Shown here piece after piece: positions 1-10,830 of a stretch of DNA of 64,000 nt. Where the stretch lies: the NCBI RefSeq assembly GCF_963678635.1, contig NC_087071.1, positions 22,351,194-22,415,193 of the forward strand, given 5' to 3'. A model generated the notes under the pieces. That model ran no database searches. It was not told the DNA's origin and saw only the letters and a list, made by a program, of their open reading frames with translations. The stretch's first letter is position 1, and every line of letters starts with the position of its first letter. Made by a program: the position numbers and the translations under genes. This stretch comes from Symsagittifera roscoffensis (Eukaryota; Xenacoelomorpha; Acoela; Convolutidae).

Positions 1-1004
1 TTAAAAAATTTTCACCGGGTCCGTTCTTTTTCTCTTGAAAAACTTCAATTTATAGCTAGCGGTTTTCCATGAATTTGCCTTTTGAATCTGAAAGTTTTTG
101 GTTCCTTGATTTCTACATTTCCTAATTGCGTAGCTCAAAAAGCAACATCATTCTTGCACTCTTACAAACACTCTGGAAATACCGCAAAGACTCAATTCGG
201 ACAACTTTCTGAAAACAATTGCTGGTGTTATGAAAAAATGTTAGCTTCAATTCCGACGCACCAAATTATCATAAATTAGTGCTGATTGAGCTGTTAAAAT
301 TGTTAATTAAATTAAATTGTCGGGTTCCTGATTGAGTTTCATATGGTCGTGCTGCAAAACTTTTGTTTCCTCCTTTTACCGCAAAAAAACTGTTATAAAA
401 ATCACCAACAATGGATTTTTTAATCAGTGAAATGATGAAAATGATTCAAGATAAAAGTAGAAAAAAAGATATTATTCATAATTGTTGCTAATGAAAAAAA
501 TAGCTACAAATTCGCTAAATGACATAGTAATTTTTTAAGTACGCGATCAAAAATATTGATCATTTTGATGTATCTTCAGTACATTGAGAAGCAACCCAGG
601 AATAGTATGCAAGCTGAAATCGGATTACTGGAGATAAGGTTTTGACCAATGTCTTATATTCATTCAAATTCCAATAAATGATTTCTTAAGTAGGATAATC
701 ATAACGAGAAAAATACAATCTATCGTGAATACCTGTGGAGAAAAAGTGGCCATCTTTCAAATCCAATGGAATTTGATATTCATTAGATGTGAGTTGATTA
801 TCTTCAATTGACCAAGCTCTCATTACCTGTATTTTCTGCCGAATTTGTACTGATAACAGAAAAAATTGTTATTGTGATTTTAAAGAACAGGATAATACAA
901 CGCTGCGCTCCCCAGGCTGGAGTGCGCGGCCAAATTGGGTGGAGGAAATGTCTATTTAGGGACCGAAAAGCCTCAAAGTAGTAACTCAGCTAAATTTGGG
1001 TGCG
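1..1004. other. AT-rich sequence, nothing recognised
   Basis: I see no credible reading frame, splice pair or repeat structure here. The one short open frame (82-279) has no protein-like features and is likely chance. GC rises slightly near 900-960, just before the minisatellite. Confidence 0.5.
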
Positions 1005-1165
1005 TAGAGTCGCTCAAAGTCTACAGAAAGAGTCGCACAAGGTCGAAAAATGAGTCGCGGAGGTTCGCAACGTGAGTCGAACAAAGTCGCAAATTGACTC
1101 GTGCAAACTCGCAACATTAGTCGTGCAAAGTTGCATCAGAAGTCGCAGAGAGTCCCAACCTAACT
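1005..1165. repeat. Short minisatellite, GAGTCG..AAAGTCGCAA type
   Basis: About seven diverged units of roughly 20-24 bases, each with a core like GAGTCGNNCAAAGTCGCAA, run head to tail. Units differ by several substitutions and small indels, so the array is not freshly amplified. Confidence 0.7.
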
Positions 1166-1204
1166 AAGGCAAAGTAATTTTATGATGAATTTTCCATTGC
1201 GCGT

Positions 1205-1581
1205 GTGGTGAAAAATCCAGGGAGCTAATTTTAAATTCCGCAATTCGAAGATATAAGGTCAGTAAACTTATAAGCGTCTCGATTGGCGGATAAAATAACA
1301 AGAACCAGTAATCTAAATTGAATTCAAGACAGCAGTTGTTGATTCATAAACATAAAATTTACAATCCTATTCACAACCTAGGTCAAAAGACAAGCGAACA
1401 GTTTCGAATTGAGAAAACAGGTCGATCCTTACCAGTTAATTTGGCGTTGACACTTTAGATTGAATTGCATAATTGCATGAATTTTGATTACTGCAGCCAA
1501 GGAGATGTCTCGGCCATCCAGATTAGGTGACTAATATAAAACAAGTAACTTGTTGCCTTATCCGGCTTGCAAGGTACTTCA
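1205..1581 (-). repeat. 3' LTR of the gypsy-like element
   Basis: It aligns with the copy at about 4,840-5,131 with many substitutions and indels. It ends at CACCACA in minus orientation, where the other copy has CACCACG before the primer-binding site. Divergence between the two LTRs implies an old insertion. Confidence 0.68.
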
Positions 1582-1641
1582 GTCCCCCTATTTTAAAGTT
1601 TTTTTGAAGAGTAACAAGTTTAATAATTGTTCGGTCAAAAT

Positions 1642-2220
1642 TTAAGATTTTTCTGTTTCTTCCTTGAGGCATTTTAGCCGCCCGCTCTCCATCATGCCAG
1701 CTTCCGGTTGAGGAGCTCCCTCACTCCCGATTGAAAAAGTGTCGATTTCTTCGATATCATCTTGAGTCGTACCGTAATTGGACGCGGAATTATAATCCAT
1801 GATTTGTATCTCCTCAGTGAAGTCTCCTCGAATCGTTTTCTTAAGTCGATACGGCATGCGTTTTGTGTTGGAAACGCAGAGTGCACGGTCAGTCAGGTCC
1901 AAGTGTCCTGCATTGGGTCCATGTTGCCTGCAATGGGTCTTTCAGGGATCTTTGTCGTTTGTTCAGACCTGGGAGCGATTTGTGCCTCTGATGTTGACCG
2001 TGTAAATGTTCCTTTCAACCGTTGTAATTTAAGCGGTTTCCATTCGAAGGTGGAAATTAAGGGTTTGAAGTTCTTATCAATTGTGGAACAGGGCTTGCAT
2101 TTCTCAGCTTTTTTGATGATGTTTCTGTTTATGAGGCCATCATGTCCTTACGGATGTAACAATCAACTCCAGTTGTCCCGGATGAGCAGCTGGAAACCAT
2201 CCATCTCTCAAGACTGAATG
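1642..2220 (-). pseudogene. Gypsy-like integrase zinc-binding region and pol tail, broken
   Basis: Minus-strand translation shows a segment beginning GHDGLINRNIIKKAEKCKPC (about 2,145-2,085), with a CxxC pair and downstream spacing like the HHCC zinc-binding region of Ty3/gypsy integrases. A longer open stretch to 1,642 reads acidic and ends in ETEKS, as a polyprotein tail might. Frames change at least twice. Assignment rests on the motif plus the LTR, PBS and PPT context; the catalytic core is not visible. Confidence 0.42.
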
Positions 2221-4025
2221 TATCACAACTGATCGTCAACACACAAACACACACATTTCCTTTTTCTACGTGGTAGCCCCTACAGTGCTGGGGATAGAGT
2301 TGACCCATCGTCTTGCACCTGTTTGTTGTCTTCATCCACTGAATATGCGCCACCAATTTGCTTCTAACTTGTCCGTTAAAATAACTTCCACTGATTTATC
2401 GGACTCCGTGTCTGATTGTAATAGCAAAACGATTGTGATCTCTTTCTGGATCCTTTGGGGTTTTATTTGCGTATTCCGCAATCACATTGTTCGTTGGACA
2501 GTCTGACTGGATTCGAAGTTCAGTTGATTTAACTTTTGTTCGAACATAAGGTTTCTTGGTTCCTTTTTGATATAGCTGCGATTTTCTGTAGCTCCGTTTT
2601 ATACTAGGCGTCGTTTTAAGGAACTTTAGTCGTCTTATAACCTTTTGGAATGAGTTTTGCAATTCGATTATCACAGCTGGACGTTCTCAAAGTGTTTCTA
2701 TTGAATAAACAAATCACGTGCGTACTTTCGATGAATGTATGTCGTTTGTTAATGGCTGGCCCAAATCAAAATCAACTCGAAGCAACCGATCAATCGATCT
2801 TGTTAATTTTAATTAATAAGTTTTACTGAACCGATGAGATTTTGCTATACTGAATAATGCTCTATGATCAGTGATTACGGTATTTTGTTTCCTTGCAGAT
2901 AATATCAAAAATGTGCCAATGAACAAACTACGCTGAGTGATTCTAACTCATTAGTCAAGTATTTTTGTTCACAATTGTTCAAGTAAGGTGAAGCATAAAA
3001 CAGCATTCCATCCGGATTTTATTTTTTTGTTCCAGTTTCCGGACTGTTCCGTCTTTTGACGCATCGCAAACATTCCAAGTGTCTTTACTCTGGTCATAGC
3101 GGTTTTGCGATTTTTTTTGCTCACTTTAGTTTCCAAAAGTTCAAGTTTGTTTGTGTGTTGGTCAGTCTTGTAAAATTTTTGACGTCTCGTGCCATACTTG
3201 GTAAAAAAACTTCAAAAAAGCTGCATCGAACCCATTAACGACTTTGGTTGTGAACGAATTTTAGGATTGGCCATTTTGGTGGTCGCGTTGATTTTTTTTA
3301 TTTGATGCTTTAGGTTCTTCTCTGCTAAAGTGAAATCTCAACCTCTCGAAATTTTTTTTCATAAATTGACATTTCTAAAAATAATGAAAAATTGCTATTT
3401 CAACTATTTGACACATGAATTAACCGATCAAACATGATGTCTGCGTTGCTTCTAGTGACTATGAGGTTGTCATCCAAAAATCAATATTTACCTCGTAATC
3501 CTAGAAGAGTTTTGTCTAATGGTTCTTGGAAGATGAATGGAATGTCGGTTAACTCATAAAATCCTGTGTGGAATTGGAAGGTCATTGTGGCCCCAAAAGG
3601 ACTTGTTAAGTGTTTCAACCATGTTTTCTGCTATTGATTTTGGACTTAAATGTCCACACTACTGTTTTTGCACCAGCTTTTTTTGTTGTCCGATGCTTTA
3701 GCCACCATACATCATATACTCTTCGCATGATGAATCTCTGTACCGTTACAGGTCTATCACGGCCTTTCGATACTCGATGTTTCAGGATAACTACTCCGTG
3801 TCCAATTCTGGCCACTCGTTGCCAATTAAACTCACTCGGATCCTGTTTCCCTTTAAAAAGACCTTCTGTGGTCCAATCATTTTTTAGATCGACACGGCAC
3901 ACCCTAGCAAAATTATTTTTTTTTCCAAAATAAATGTTTCAGGCTTTTTCTACTGCGGAGCAAGACGATTTGTGATTACAAGACCATTGCAGTTCACTTT
4001 CCTTACAGGTTCTCTTCACCTTCGT
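2221..4025 (-). pseudogene. Interior of gypsy-like element, decayed polyprotein
   Basis: Short minus-strand open stretches (2,396-2,674 and 3,615-3,902) are basic and protein-like but carry no motif that I can name. A CA-repeat lies at 2,238-2,255. Position between gag-like and integrase-like parts suggests remnants of protease, reverse transcriptase and RNase H. Catalytic signatures are absent or unrecognisable. Confidence 0.35.
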
Positions 4026-4843
4026 CTAATATACTCTCGGAGACTGTTTATTCTTTGTTTGCTTCGGAGTTTGTTTATTATTGATAATTGAAATTTCTCC
4101 TCCTTCATGAGGTAATTTACTTGAAATTTGTCTTTTGTTACCCTGTGTTTTCTGCCAAACAGTTTCTTGTTTTTTTTTTAGGTTCATCGCCACTTCTAAA
4201 ATTTGTGCCGGGTTCAGGGCCTCCCGCATTAATTTTTTCTAGATGTCGCTATTAGCCAAGTTCAGGGTGATTATGTCTCATAACCACTTTTCTTCGGAGG
4301 TTCCTATATTGCATACTTGAGCTATTAACCGAAGTGTCGCATTTTTTAGATTAGCAAAGTGAAAACATCAAATGCCATTTTTCTGTGGAAGTTGGATGTG
4401 TCAACATTTCACATAATCCCATAGTCTTCACTCTTTGATCTGTTATTTCTACATTTGCATACCAGCCTCTTTTCCCAATGAAAAGAAGACATATGATTTA
4501 ACCAGTCTATTCACTATTTTAAAAGGATTGTTCCTATTTGTGACTTCTAAAGCCTCTGGTATTCGTTTTCCACAATATAATTAGCTTTTCATACCCATCG
4601 CTCCCAATCGGAATGTTGAGTGTGATGGGCATCTTTTATTTCTTATGTAGGTTTGATTGGGAGTACCAACTGAAATGGATTTTCTTGAAAAAGGTCCTCC
4701 AAGTCAACACTTGTTTTGACTATAATCGCCAGTGTCACCTGTTGCTTCCATTCCTCCCATTTCAGTGGAGGCTTTTGTGTTCGCCGTTCCCAGAAATCAT
4801 TCATTTCGAGTTGTTCTTTCTCCTTTGCTGGCTGCGCCACGTG
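4026..4843 (-). pseudogene. Gag-like remnant of gypsy-like element
   Basis: Immediately after the primer-binding site the minus strand reads AQPAKEKEQLEMNDF and then PPLKWEEWKQQVTLA, a Trp-rich pattern like the start of many Ty3/gypsy gag proteins. Near 4,229 it reads LREALNPAQILEVAMNLEKN, resembling the helical end of a gag capsid domain. No CCHC knuckle was seen. The frame is interrupted several times. Confidence 0.5.
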
Positions 4844-5131
4844 GTGAGGGATTTGAGGAACTAATCCAAATCAAAGGAATTTGACGATTTAAGGTCGTTA
4901 CGCATAAAAATATCTCGCTTGGCCGATGAAGTAACTGGAACAAGTAATCGAAAATGACCTCAAGATAGACGTTTTTGTTCATGAAACACGATTTATAAAT
5001 TTATTCACAACCTAGTTATAACGAGAGTCCAATTAGATTACTGCAGCCAAGGACATGTCACGACCAACCAGATGGAGTGACTATTAAAATCAATGCAACA
5101 TGTTGGCCTCTCCGGCTAGTGAGGTACCCCA
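4840..5131 (-). repeat. 5' LTR of the gypsy-like element
   Basis: Matches the LTR at 1,205-1,581. In minus orientation it starts TGGGGTACC, contains an AATAAA-like signal, and ends directly at the PBS-like TGGCGCAGCC. Confidence 0.68.
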
Positions 5132-5317
5132 GAACGATCAAAAATCTGTAGTTGCGCCAAGGTTTAAGTAGCGCAAAGTGTGGGAAATTCTTTACAGCCC
5201 GCTGTAGAAGAGTTATATTATTCAACTGCTCCGTTCTGAGAATCTAAACACATTTGAAGCCCACACAAAATTCTGATAGTTGATTACAAAGAATTTGACG
5301 AAAAAACATTTTCAGTA

Positions 5318-5509
5318 CGAGGCCAAACTGTGCACTGGATAGGTGCACAATTTTGTGTCTGTATGTTCCTGGATTCCAGAGACAAGTCTTTAAACATGTG
5401 TAAATTTTGTCGGAACGATCAAAGGAAAGTAAAGAACAAAAGAAGAACAAAAGGAGCGTCCTTGTTGCGGAATCCGCTTACAATGCACAAAATGCACAGT
5501 TCGGCCTCG
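5318..5509. mobile_element. TA-flanked MITE, copy 1 (192 bp)
   Basis: Inverted termini CGAGGCCAAACTGTGCA and its near-perfect complement are flanked by TA on both sides, the target duplication of Tc1/mariner elements. A second copy lies in opposite orientation at 49,082-49,274. It is too short to encode a transposase, so it is non-autonomous. Confidence 0.85.
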
Positions 5510-5511
5510 TA

Positions 5512-6780
5512 ATGTTTGTTCCCACAAAAATTCGTTTACTCAATTTTTCTGCATTCCGTTAAATTCTGTTCGCTTAATTAGCTTTTTGTCGAGATTGATT
5601 TCGTTTATACAGTTTTTAATCAAAGATAGATTATTTATTGATAGAGTCAGTGGAGAAAAAACGCAGAACATCAAAAAGAAGGCGGATAATTGAAACATTT
5701 TTATTTTATCCGAAACAGAAAAACTGAAATGGCAAACCACAATAGTCAGTGGAGTCCAAAAAAAACTAAGGCTGCTGCTGATGTTCGTGGAATCTGTGAA
5801 ACTGTCAGTTAAACAAAAGTCGAATTTAACAATTGAGTTTGAGTCCAAAGTTTTCAAAATAACATATAATTGTGTAATTACTTAACAAACTTCAGGAAAA
5901 AACGTATGAGATTGTTTGAAAATAACAATGGCCAATCATGGAGCCGGGATATTGTCCAGAGATGTCTAGAATGTTCCCTCACAAAATCAACTTATTTTTT
6001 CTTACTGTCTGAACAAAAATGAAAAAATAAGCTCAAAAAGTAAATTTAAACTTGTTTTTGCTATGATTTGAAAATTAAATAGTTTTTTTTCTATTCCCGT
6101 CCGTCAATATACAATTTTTTCATACCTTCTGAAAGATAAAGTAAGAATGAGCCCAAAATGTTCTACTGAAAATTAACGTAATCTTTTTCACAACCCCCTA
6201 CATGCCTATAATGTAAGGTTTCTAGTACCGTTCTACTTAAGTAATTTTATCAATAACCTCTGAAAACAGCAATAATGCCGCACGTTTTTCAGAATTTGAG
6301 TAAAGTTTGTTAATTTTTTTTTCGAAAAACGAACAAAAAAATTCTGCAAAAGTTTGTTTGGAACAAATTAAAATCCAGTAAGCAGACAAAAACAGAGGGT
6401 ATTGCCAATTCGACAACAACCAACCTTCGATTTGACACCAAGTCTATGTACTCAAGAAGAACAAAAAAGAAACGCAATGAACTTAGCTCAAAATAAGCTG
6501 ACAAGAACACAAATTTTTCGAATAAACAAAGTTTCAAAGAATCAAAAACCGAAATTAAAAAGTATTTTTAATACGTTCTTCATGGGTTTCAATAGCCTCA
6601 GAGTCCAAAGATGCTGCGACATGTTTAAAAAAAACTGCTTCGAAGCTGTTAGGAGACGCAGTCTCAATCTGAACGACCGGAAGTCAAAATGTATGTGTTA
6701 CGATGCATGGAGCTTTTGCAAACTAATGGGTTTTTCAAATTTTTTTAATAAAGCCTCTCCCTTTTCACGATTTATTGCTT
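5512..6780. other. AT-rich sequence, no supported gene
   Basis: Two open stretches (5,540-5,857 minus; 6,402-6,794 plus) have no recognisable domain, no splice context and overlap repeat edges. I regard them as chance frames, with low certainty for the 130-codon plus-strand one. Confidence 0.4.
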
Positions 6781-6784
6781 TTGA

Positions 6785-7690
6785 AGGTGTCTAGGACTAA
6801 ATCCCCATGAATATAATCCCCCAGGACAAAATTCCCCAAGATGAAATTCTCCAGGATAAAACACCCCATAGGATTAAATCCCCCTAGGACAAAATCCACC
6901 ATATTTTAATTTATCATCCAGGGAATGATAAAGTATATTTTGAAGGCATTTTGAATGGAGTTTTCATTCAAAGCTACTTTAGTGTGACTTCCATATAGAC
7001 AAAAGGCATGCATGCATCGCCATTTTTCCATGACTTTTTAGAAACTTGAAATATACAACTCTCTTGATACAAAAGAGCGCTTCTATCACCAAAAATATTA
7101 AGCCACTTGGAACAGTCGGTAAGTCAAACTAAAGTAAATTAAGTTGAGCCATTCGGCGTGAGATCGAACCTCAAATATGACATATTGGACAAATCACATT
7201 CCCGCGTCTCGACTGAGGTGGGGGTGCGGGATTGTGTGAAAGGAAGACCCTGATTCATAAAAAACTATCCTCTTTTACATGTCAAAATCTGAATTTGGGG
7301 GAGTACTAAAATTTCGAACTTAATTCTACAATAATTTTTGGTTAATTTATCGAAGGTTAAAACAGGAAGTCCGAGCGAAAGCCTTAACTTAACAGGTGTG
7401 ATGCCATTTTGCGTAGACTCATGTTAATATCCCAATTAGCAATTAAACAATTGCCTCCGGATGCAAAATTTGATTCTTTTTGTCGAACTCGTGCAATTTA
7501 TTCAGAACCAATAGTTAACATAACAATTATAAAGCGTAAAATTGAAGTTAATTTGTTTTGAGTAACAAAGGGGGAAAATTTAAGTTAAAATGTGGGGTAT
7601 TAAAATAAGGGGGATTATTCCTATGGGGGTTTAGTCTTGGGGAATTATATACGGTAGGATTTCATCCGGTGGATTTTATCCTGGGGTTTT
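6785..7690. mobile_element. Inverted-repeat element made of CCCCAGGAYAAAAT-type units
   Basis: At 6,785-6,905 about seven degenerate units like CCCAGGACAAAATTCCCC run in tandem. At about 7,565-7,690 the reverse complement of the same units recurs (TTTTATCCTGGGG type). The roughly 650 bases between are unrelated AT-rich sequence with a short GC-rich patch near 7,200. The symmetric layout suggests a MITE or foldback element whose termini are tandem arrays. No transposase frame or target duplication was found. Confidence 0.6.
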
Positions 7691-8380
7691 TGAAGTGATT
7701 CTTTTTGCAGTAGGCAGCAAAAATTTGCCGAATTTTGTTGATACAATTAATTGAGTAGGGTGGTTTTTTGGTCACGCAGGTTTTAGCGGTTGAATTAACT
7801 TTAACTGCACTTTTTGCTGAACAAGCAACCCTGTGCTGAACTGAAACAACAAGAAAAATTGAAATAAAACAAATTTTTTAAACTTATTTCTCAAGTTCGG
7901 GTACATTTTACCAAAAAACAGTGATGACGAAAAAAATATTTGGAATTTCTAGTGCAAGTTTTCTGCGAAATTTTGAATCAAAATTACACCCTTTAGACGG
8001 GACAACTAATTTTGTGGAATATTGTGGTTATTCTCCCGTGTTTTGACTGAGTGAGTTGACCCGGCTTTAGGGTGAGATTTTTGGTCCAAATTTTGCAAAA
8101 AATAAACAGAAAAAAGCTGGTAAAAGTCGAAGCGTTGTCCTCATCTTTTTGTTGGCCAAAGGAAGATGAACTTGATAAAAATTTGGTTACAAGTTCTGTT
8201 TTAGTTCATTTTTTCTTGTTGATTTACTTCAGCACTATAATAGGTTGTTCAGCACAAAATGGAGTAAGAACTCATCAAATAACAAAAACATGCGTGAACA
8301 AAAACACAATGCAATTCAATGATTTATTTGATCTTAATTCGGCAAAATTTAACTGCCTACTGCAAAAAGAATCACTTCAA
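7691..8380. mobile_element. Foldback element with long inverted arms
   Basis: The left arm starts GAAGTGATTCTTTTTGCAGT and the right arm ends with its complement at 8,379. The arms are about 180 bases each, with several mismatched loops, and also share TTGCTGAACAA-type and GTTCACGCA-type blocks. It directly abuts the previous element. An internal plus-strand frame (8,072-8,398) runs into the arm and is not convincing as a gene. Confidence 0.7.
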
Positions 8381-8634
8381 AAAAGCAAATTTTTGTGAAA
8401 CGAGAGAGGTTTTATAATGGAAACGTTTTCAACACACCCTGTATTTAGGTTGCCAGTAAATGCTCTTCAAATTGCACCAGTGTTTATGAGTATAGAACGC
8501 TCCAAACCCCTATATTGGCGCGCAAAAAATGAAATGACCCAAAATGAATTTTGGCCGGATGTTGTTTGGCACAAAACAGAAAATTCAGGTATGGGAAATG
8601 AGTTATTGATAGATAAGAGGAGATTTTATCTGCA

Positions 8635-9165
8635 AACTCGAACCAGAATGCTCGTATCAGGGCAAAAGCTGAATGTTCCGACTGCCTTTCAAGGTTTATG
8701 GAGCAGTAATAACATTTAAAAATTTCAAAGAATCAAATGAAATTTTTTTTCTCTAAAATTTGAAGTTTTTTTTTCAAAATCATCCCCACACGCCATATAA
8801 AGTACAAAAGGATAGATTTCGTTCCTTGTATTAAATCAATTATGGCAAATCAGCTTCTTTCAACCAATTTAGAACGACGGATTAAATCTCCGCTTACGCG
8901 CTGTTGGCGCAAAATATATTGCGCGTTAATGGTCCCGAATTGGCAAAAATGGCAATCTTTAAACCCCCATAACTTTACAAAAAATGTTTACGAAAAATGT
9001 AACCCATAACTTTCACCGGTGAAATATCTTTTCAAATTTAAGCTCAAGACAACAATACCTTTCGAATGATTTTTAAAAATTCCGTCAAAAATGGCTAGTT
9101 AAAAAATCGAAGTTTGTCTAAAGAAAAAAATAACCCACCCCGAGCACAAATAATCCGAGCCTTAA
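8635..9165 (+). repeat. Dispersed repeat with GCGC palindromic core, copy A
   Basis: Four copies occur in the window: here, 10,420-10,830, 53,570-54,096 (minus) and 55,005-55,486 (minus). Shared blocks are a CTCGTATCAGGGC tract, AGTACAAAAGGATAGATTTCG, a core with GCGCAAAATATATTGCGCG, and CCACCCCGAGCACAAA. No coding potential is visible; the 8,417-8,719 open frame overlaps this repeat and is probably chance. Confidence 0.8.
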
Positions 9166-10419
9166 AGAAATATGCTTTTCTTTTTTAACAATATTGATAG
9201 GAAACTGGGCAAGTGATGATTTCAAATTGATCCGATGCAGAGTTACCAAAAACTGACACATAAGTGTTCTGCTGTGATGTATTTACAACTTGTAGTCGTT
9301 TTTTTTTGATACAAAGCGGCTTCTAAAACTTCAAAAGTCATGCATGATTTGACTCAAATTTGTTTCCTTGTTAAATTACATCAAATAACGTGTCATTCCA
9401 GGGGTTAAATTCAAGCGAGAAGGACCGATGCGCAAAAACACTTAACCAATACTATTGCTTTACACTGGACAAGACTGGCTAAAATTATAATTTGGTTTCC
9501 TGACAATTTATGTACACTGAGTTCTAATTGATTGAAAAACTTTCCCGCGTTCAGTCCTCCGCGTATGGGGGACTCCTCCATTTTTTTTCGGTTATTCGCA
9601 TACGCGTATCTCATCGTTCAATTAAAGACTGTTTATATAGCCAGATTCATTTTCATTTAGAGTTATAAGTGATAGAAACTTTTTTTTTGCTGTAGAAGCA
9701 TCTTCGCAATCATTATAAAGAGTTTCAAATTTAAGGGTTTAATTTAGTTCTTAGACTAGCAATTGATTTTGACTTCATTTTTATGCCGGCAAAATTGACT
9801 CATAAGAAAAAAGAAAGAGATATTCGATCTGGCGTCGAGAAACAAATTTTTCTGTTTTGACGACAAATACATTGGAAAAAATTGTACATTTTTTTTCACA
9901 ATGTTTGCTAAAACAGTTCTTTTGCTGACTTATTTCAATCTTCAGCGCAAAATTTATCGTGAAAAGTTGACCGTTTTGTTACGCCGGACAAAATATCTTT
10001 GGCGGCTTAAAAATCCAGGTCAACAGCTCCCAAAAAGTAATTTGAGCCCGTAAATTCAAATTTCTTACAATGTTTACGAGAATGCTTACTCAGCAAAAAA
10101 CAATTCTAAAACTAGTTTTGATATATGGCTAATTCACGCCTTCAACACAAGATTTCTGTTTTTTGGCCCGGCTTGGCCCTATTAAATTGTTGTCAGGCAA
10201 ACTTCGAACTTTAAATATTATTCTAAAATAGTTGGAGTGAAAATGGCAAAAACTTGAAGAAAAGTTTTCGTTCGTTTTCTCGCTTAAATAAAAAAAGTTA
10301 CAATTTCAATGTCCCGTGATTGCAGTTAAAAAACTCTTAAAGATGGTTTAGTTATCTCTAATTATTGCAAAAAATTAAAAACAGACTTAAAAGCCTCTAG
10401 TCAGTGGAATTTTTTATAA
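9166..10419. other. AT-rich sequence, nothing recognised
   Basis: No credible gene or repeat boundary is visible. The short minus-strand frame at 9,411-9,614 lacks recognisable features. Confidence 0.45.
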
Positions 10420-10830
10420 AAATCATCCCCCCACAGGCCATTTAAAGTACAAAAGGATAAATTTCGCTCCTTGTAACAAATCAATTATGGCAAATAAGCT
10501 TCCTTCAACCAATTTCGAACAATTTCTAAGACGGATTTAATCTCCGCTCACGCGCTAATAGCGCGAAATATATCGCGCGTTGATTGTCCTAAACTAGCCA
10601 AAATGGCAATCCGTAAACATCAATAACTTTGCAAAAAATGATGACTGGTGAAAACATATTTTCAAAACTGAGATCAAGACGTCGATGTTTTTTGAAAGTT
10701 ATTAAAAAATCCGTCATAAGTGGCTAGTTAAAAAGTCGAAACTTGTCTGAAGAAAAAAAAGCCACCCCGAGCACAAAAATTTCGTAACTTTCGTATCGAA
10801 AGTCGGAATAAAAAAGGAGTTCGCTTCAAA
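10420..10830 (+). repeat. Dispersed repeat with GCGC core, copy B
   Basis: Same order of blocks as copy A. Its core GCGCGAAATATATCGCGCG is close to palindromic. It ends with TTTCGTATCGAAA, itself a near-palindrome also present in copy D. Confidence 0.8.

Larger units (their letters stand above)
1205..5131 (-). mobile_element. Degraded Ty3/gypsy-like LTR retrotransposon
   Basis: On the minus strand, two related LTRs (about 4,840-5,131 and 1,205-1,581) flank 3.3 kb. They share blocks such as TTACTGCAGCCAAGGA and TTCACAACCTAG. Directly inside the 5' LTR (4,826-4,839, minus strand) is TGGCGCAGCCAGCA, a primer-binding-site-like sequence. Directly before the 3' LTR is a polypurine tract (AAAATAGGGGGA, minus strand). 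Both LTRs begin TG at the outer side. The interior holds gag-like and integrase-like fragments in shifting frames with many stops. At 3.9 kb it is shorter than an intact element, and I could not find reverse transcriptase motifs, so it is internally deleted. No clear target-site duplication remains. Confidence 0.72.

Noticed and set aside
5540-5857. 105-codon minus-strand frame with hydrophobic stretches
   Set aside because: T-rich codons give apparent hydrophobicity; no start context, motif or homologous pattern.
6402-6794. 130-codon plus-strand frame
   Set aside because: Cys/Lys-rich text is suggestive, but there is no identifiable motif and it runs into an inverted-repeat element.
8417-8719. 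100-codon plus-strand frame as a gene
   Set aside because: Its second half lies in the dispersed repeat with the GCGC core, and no domain is recognisable.
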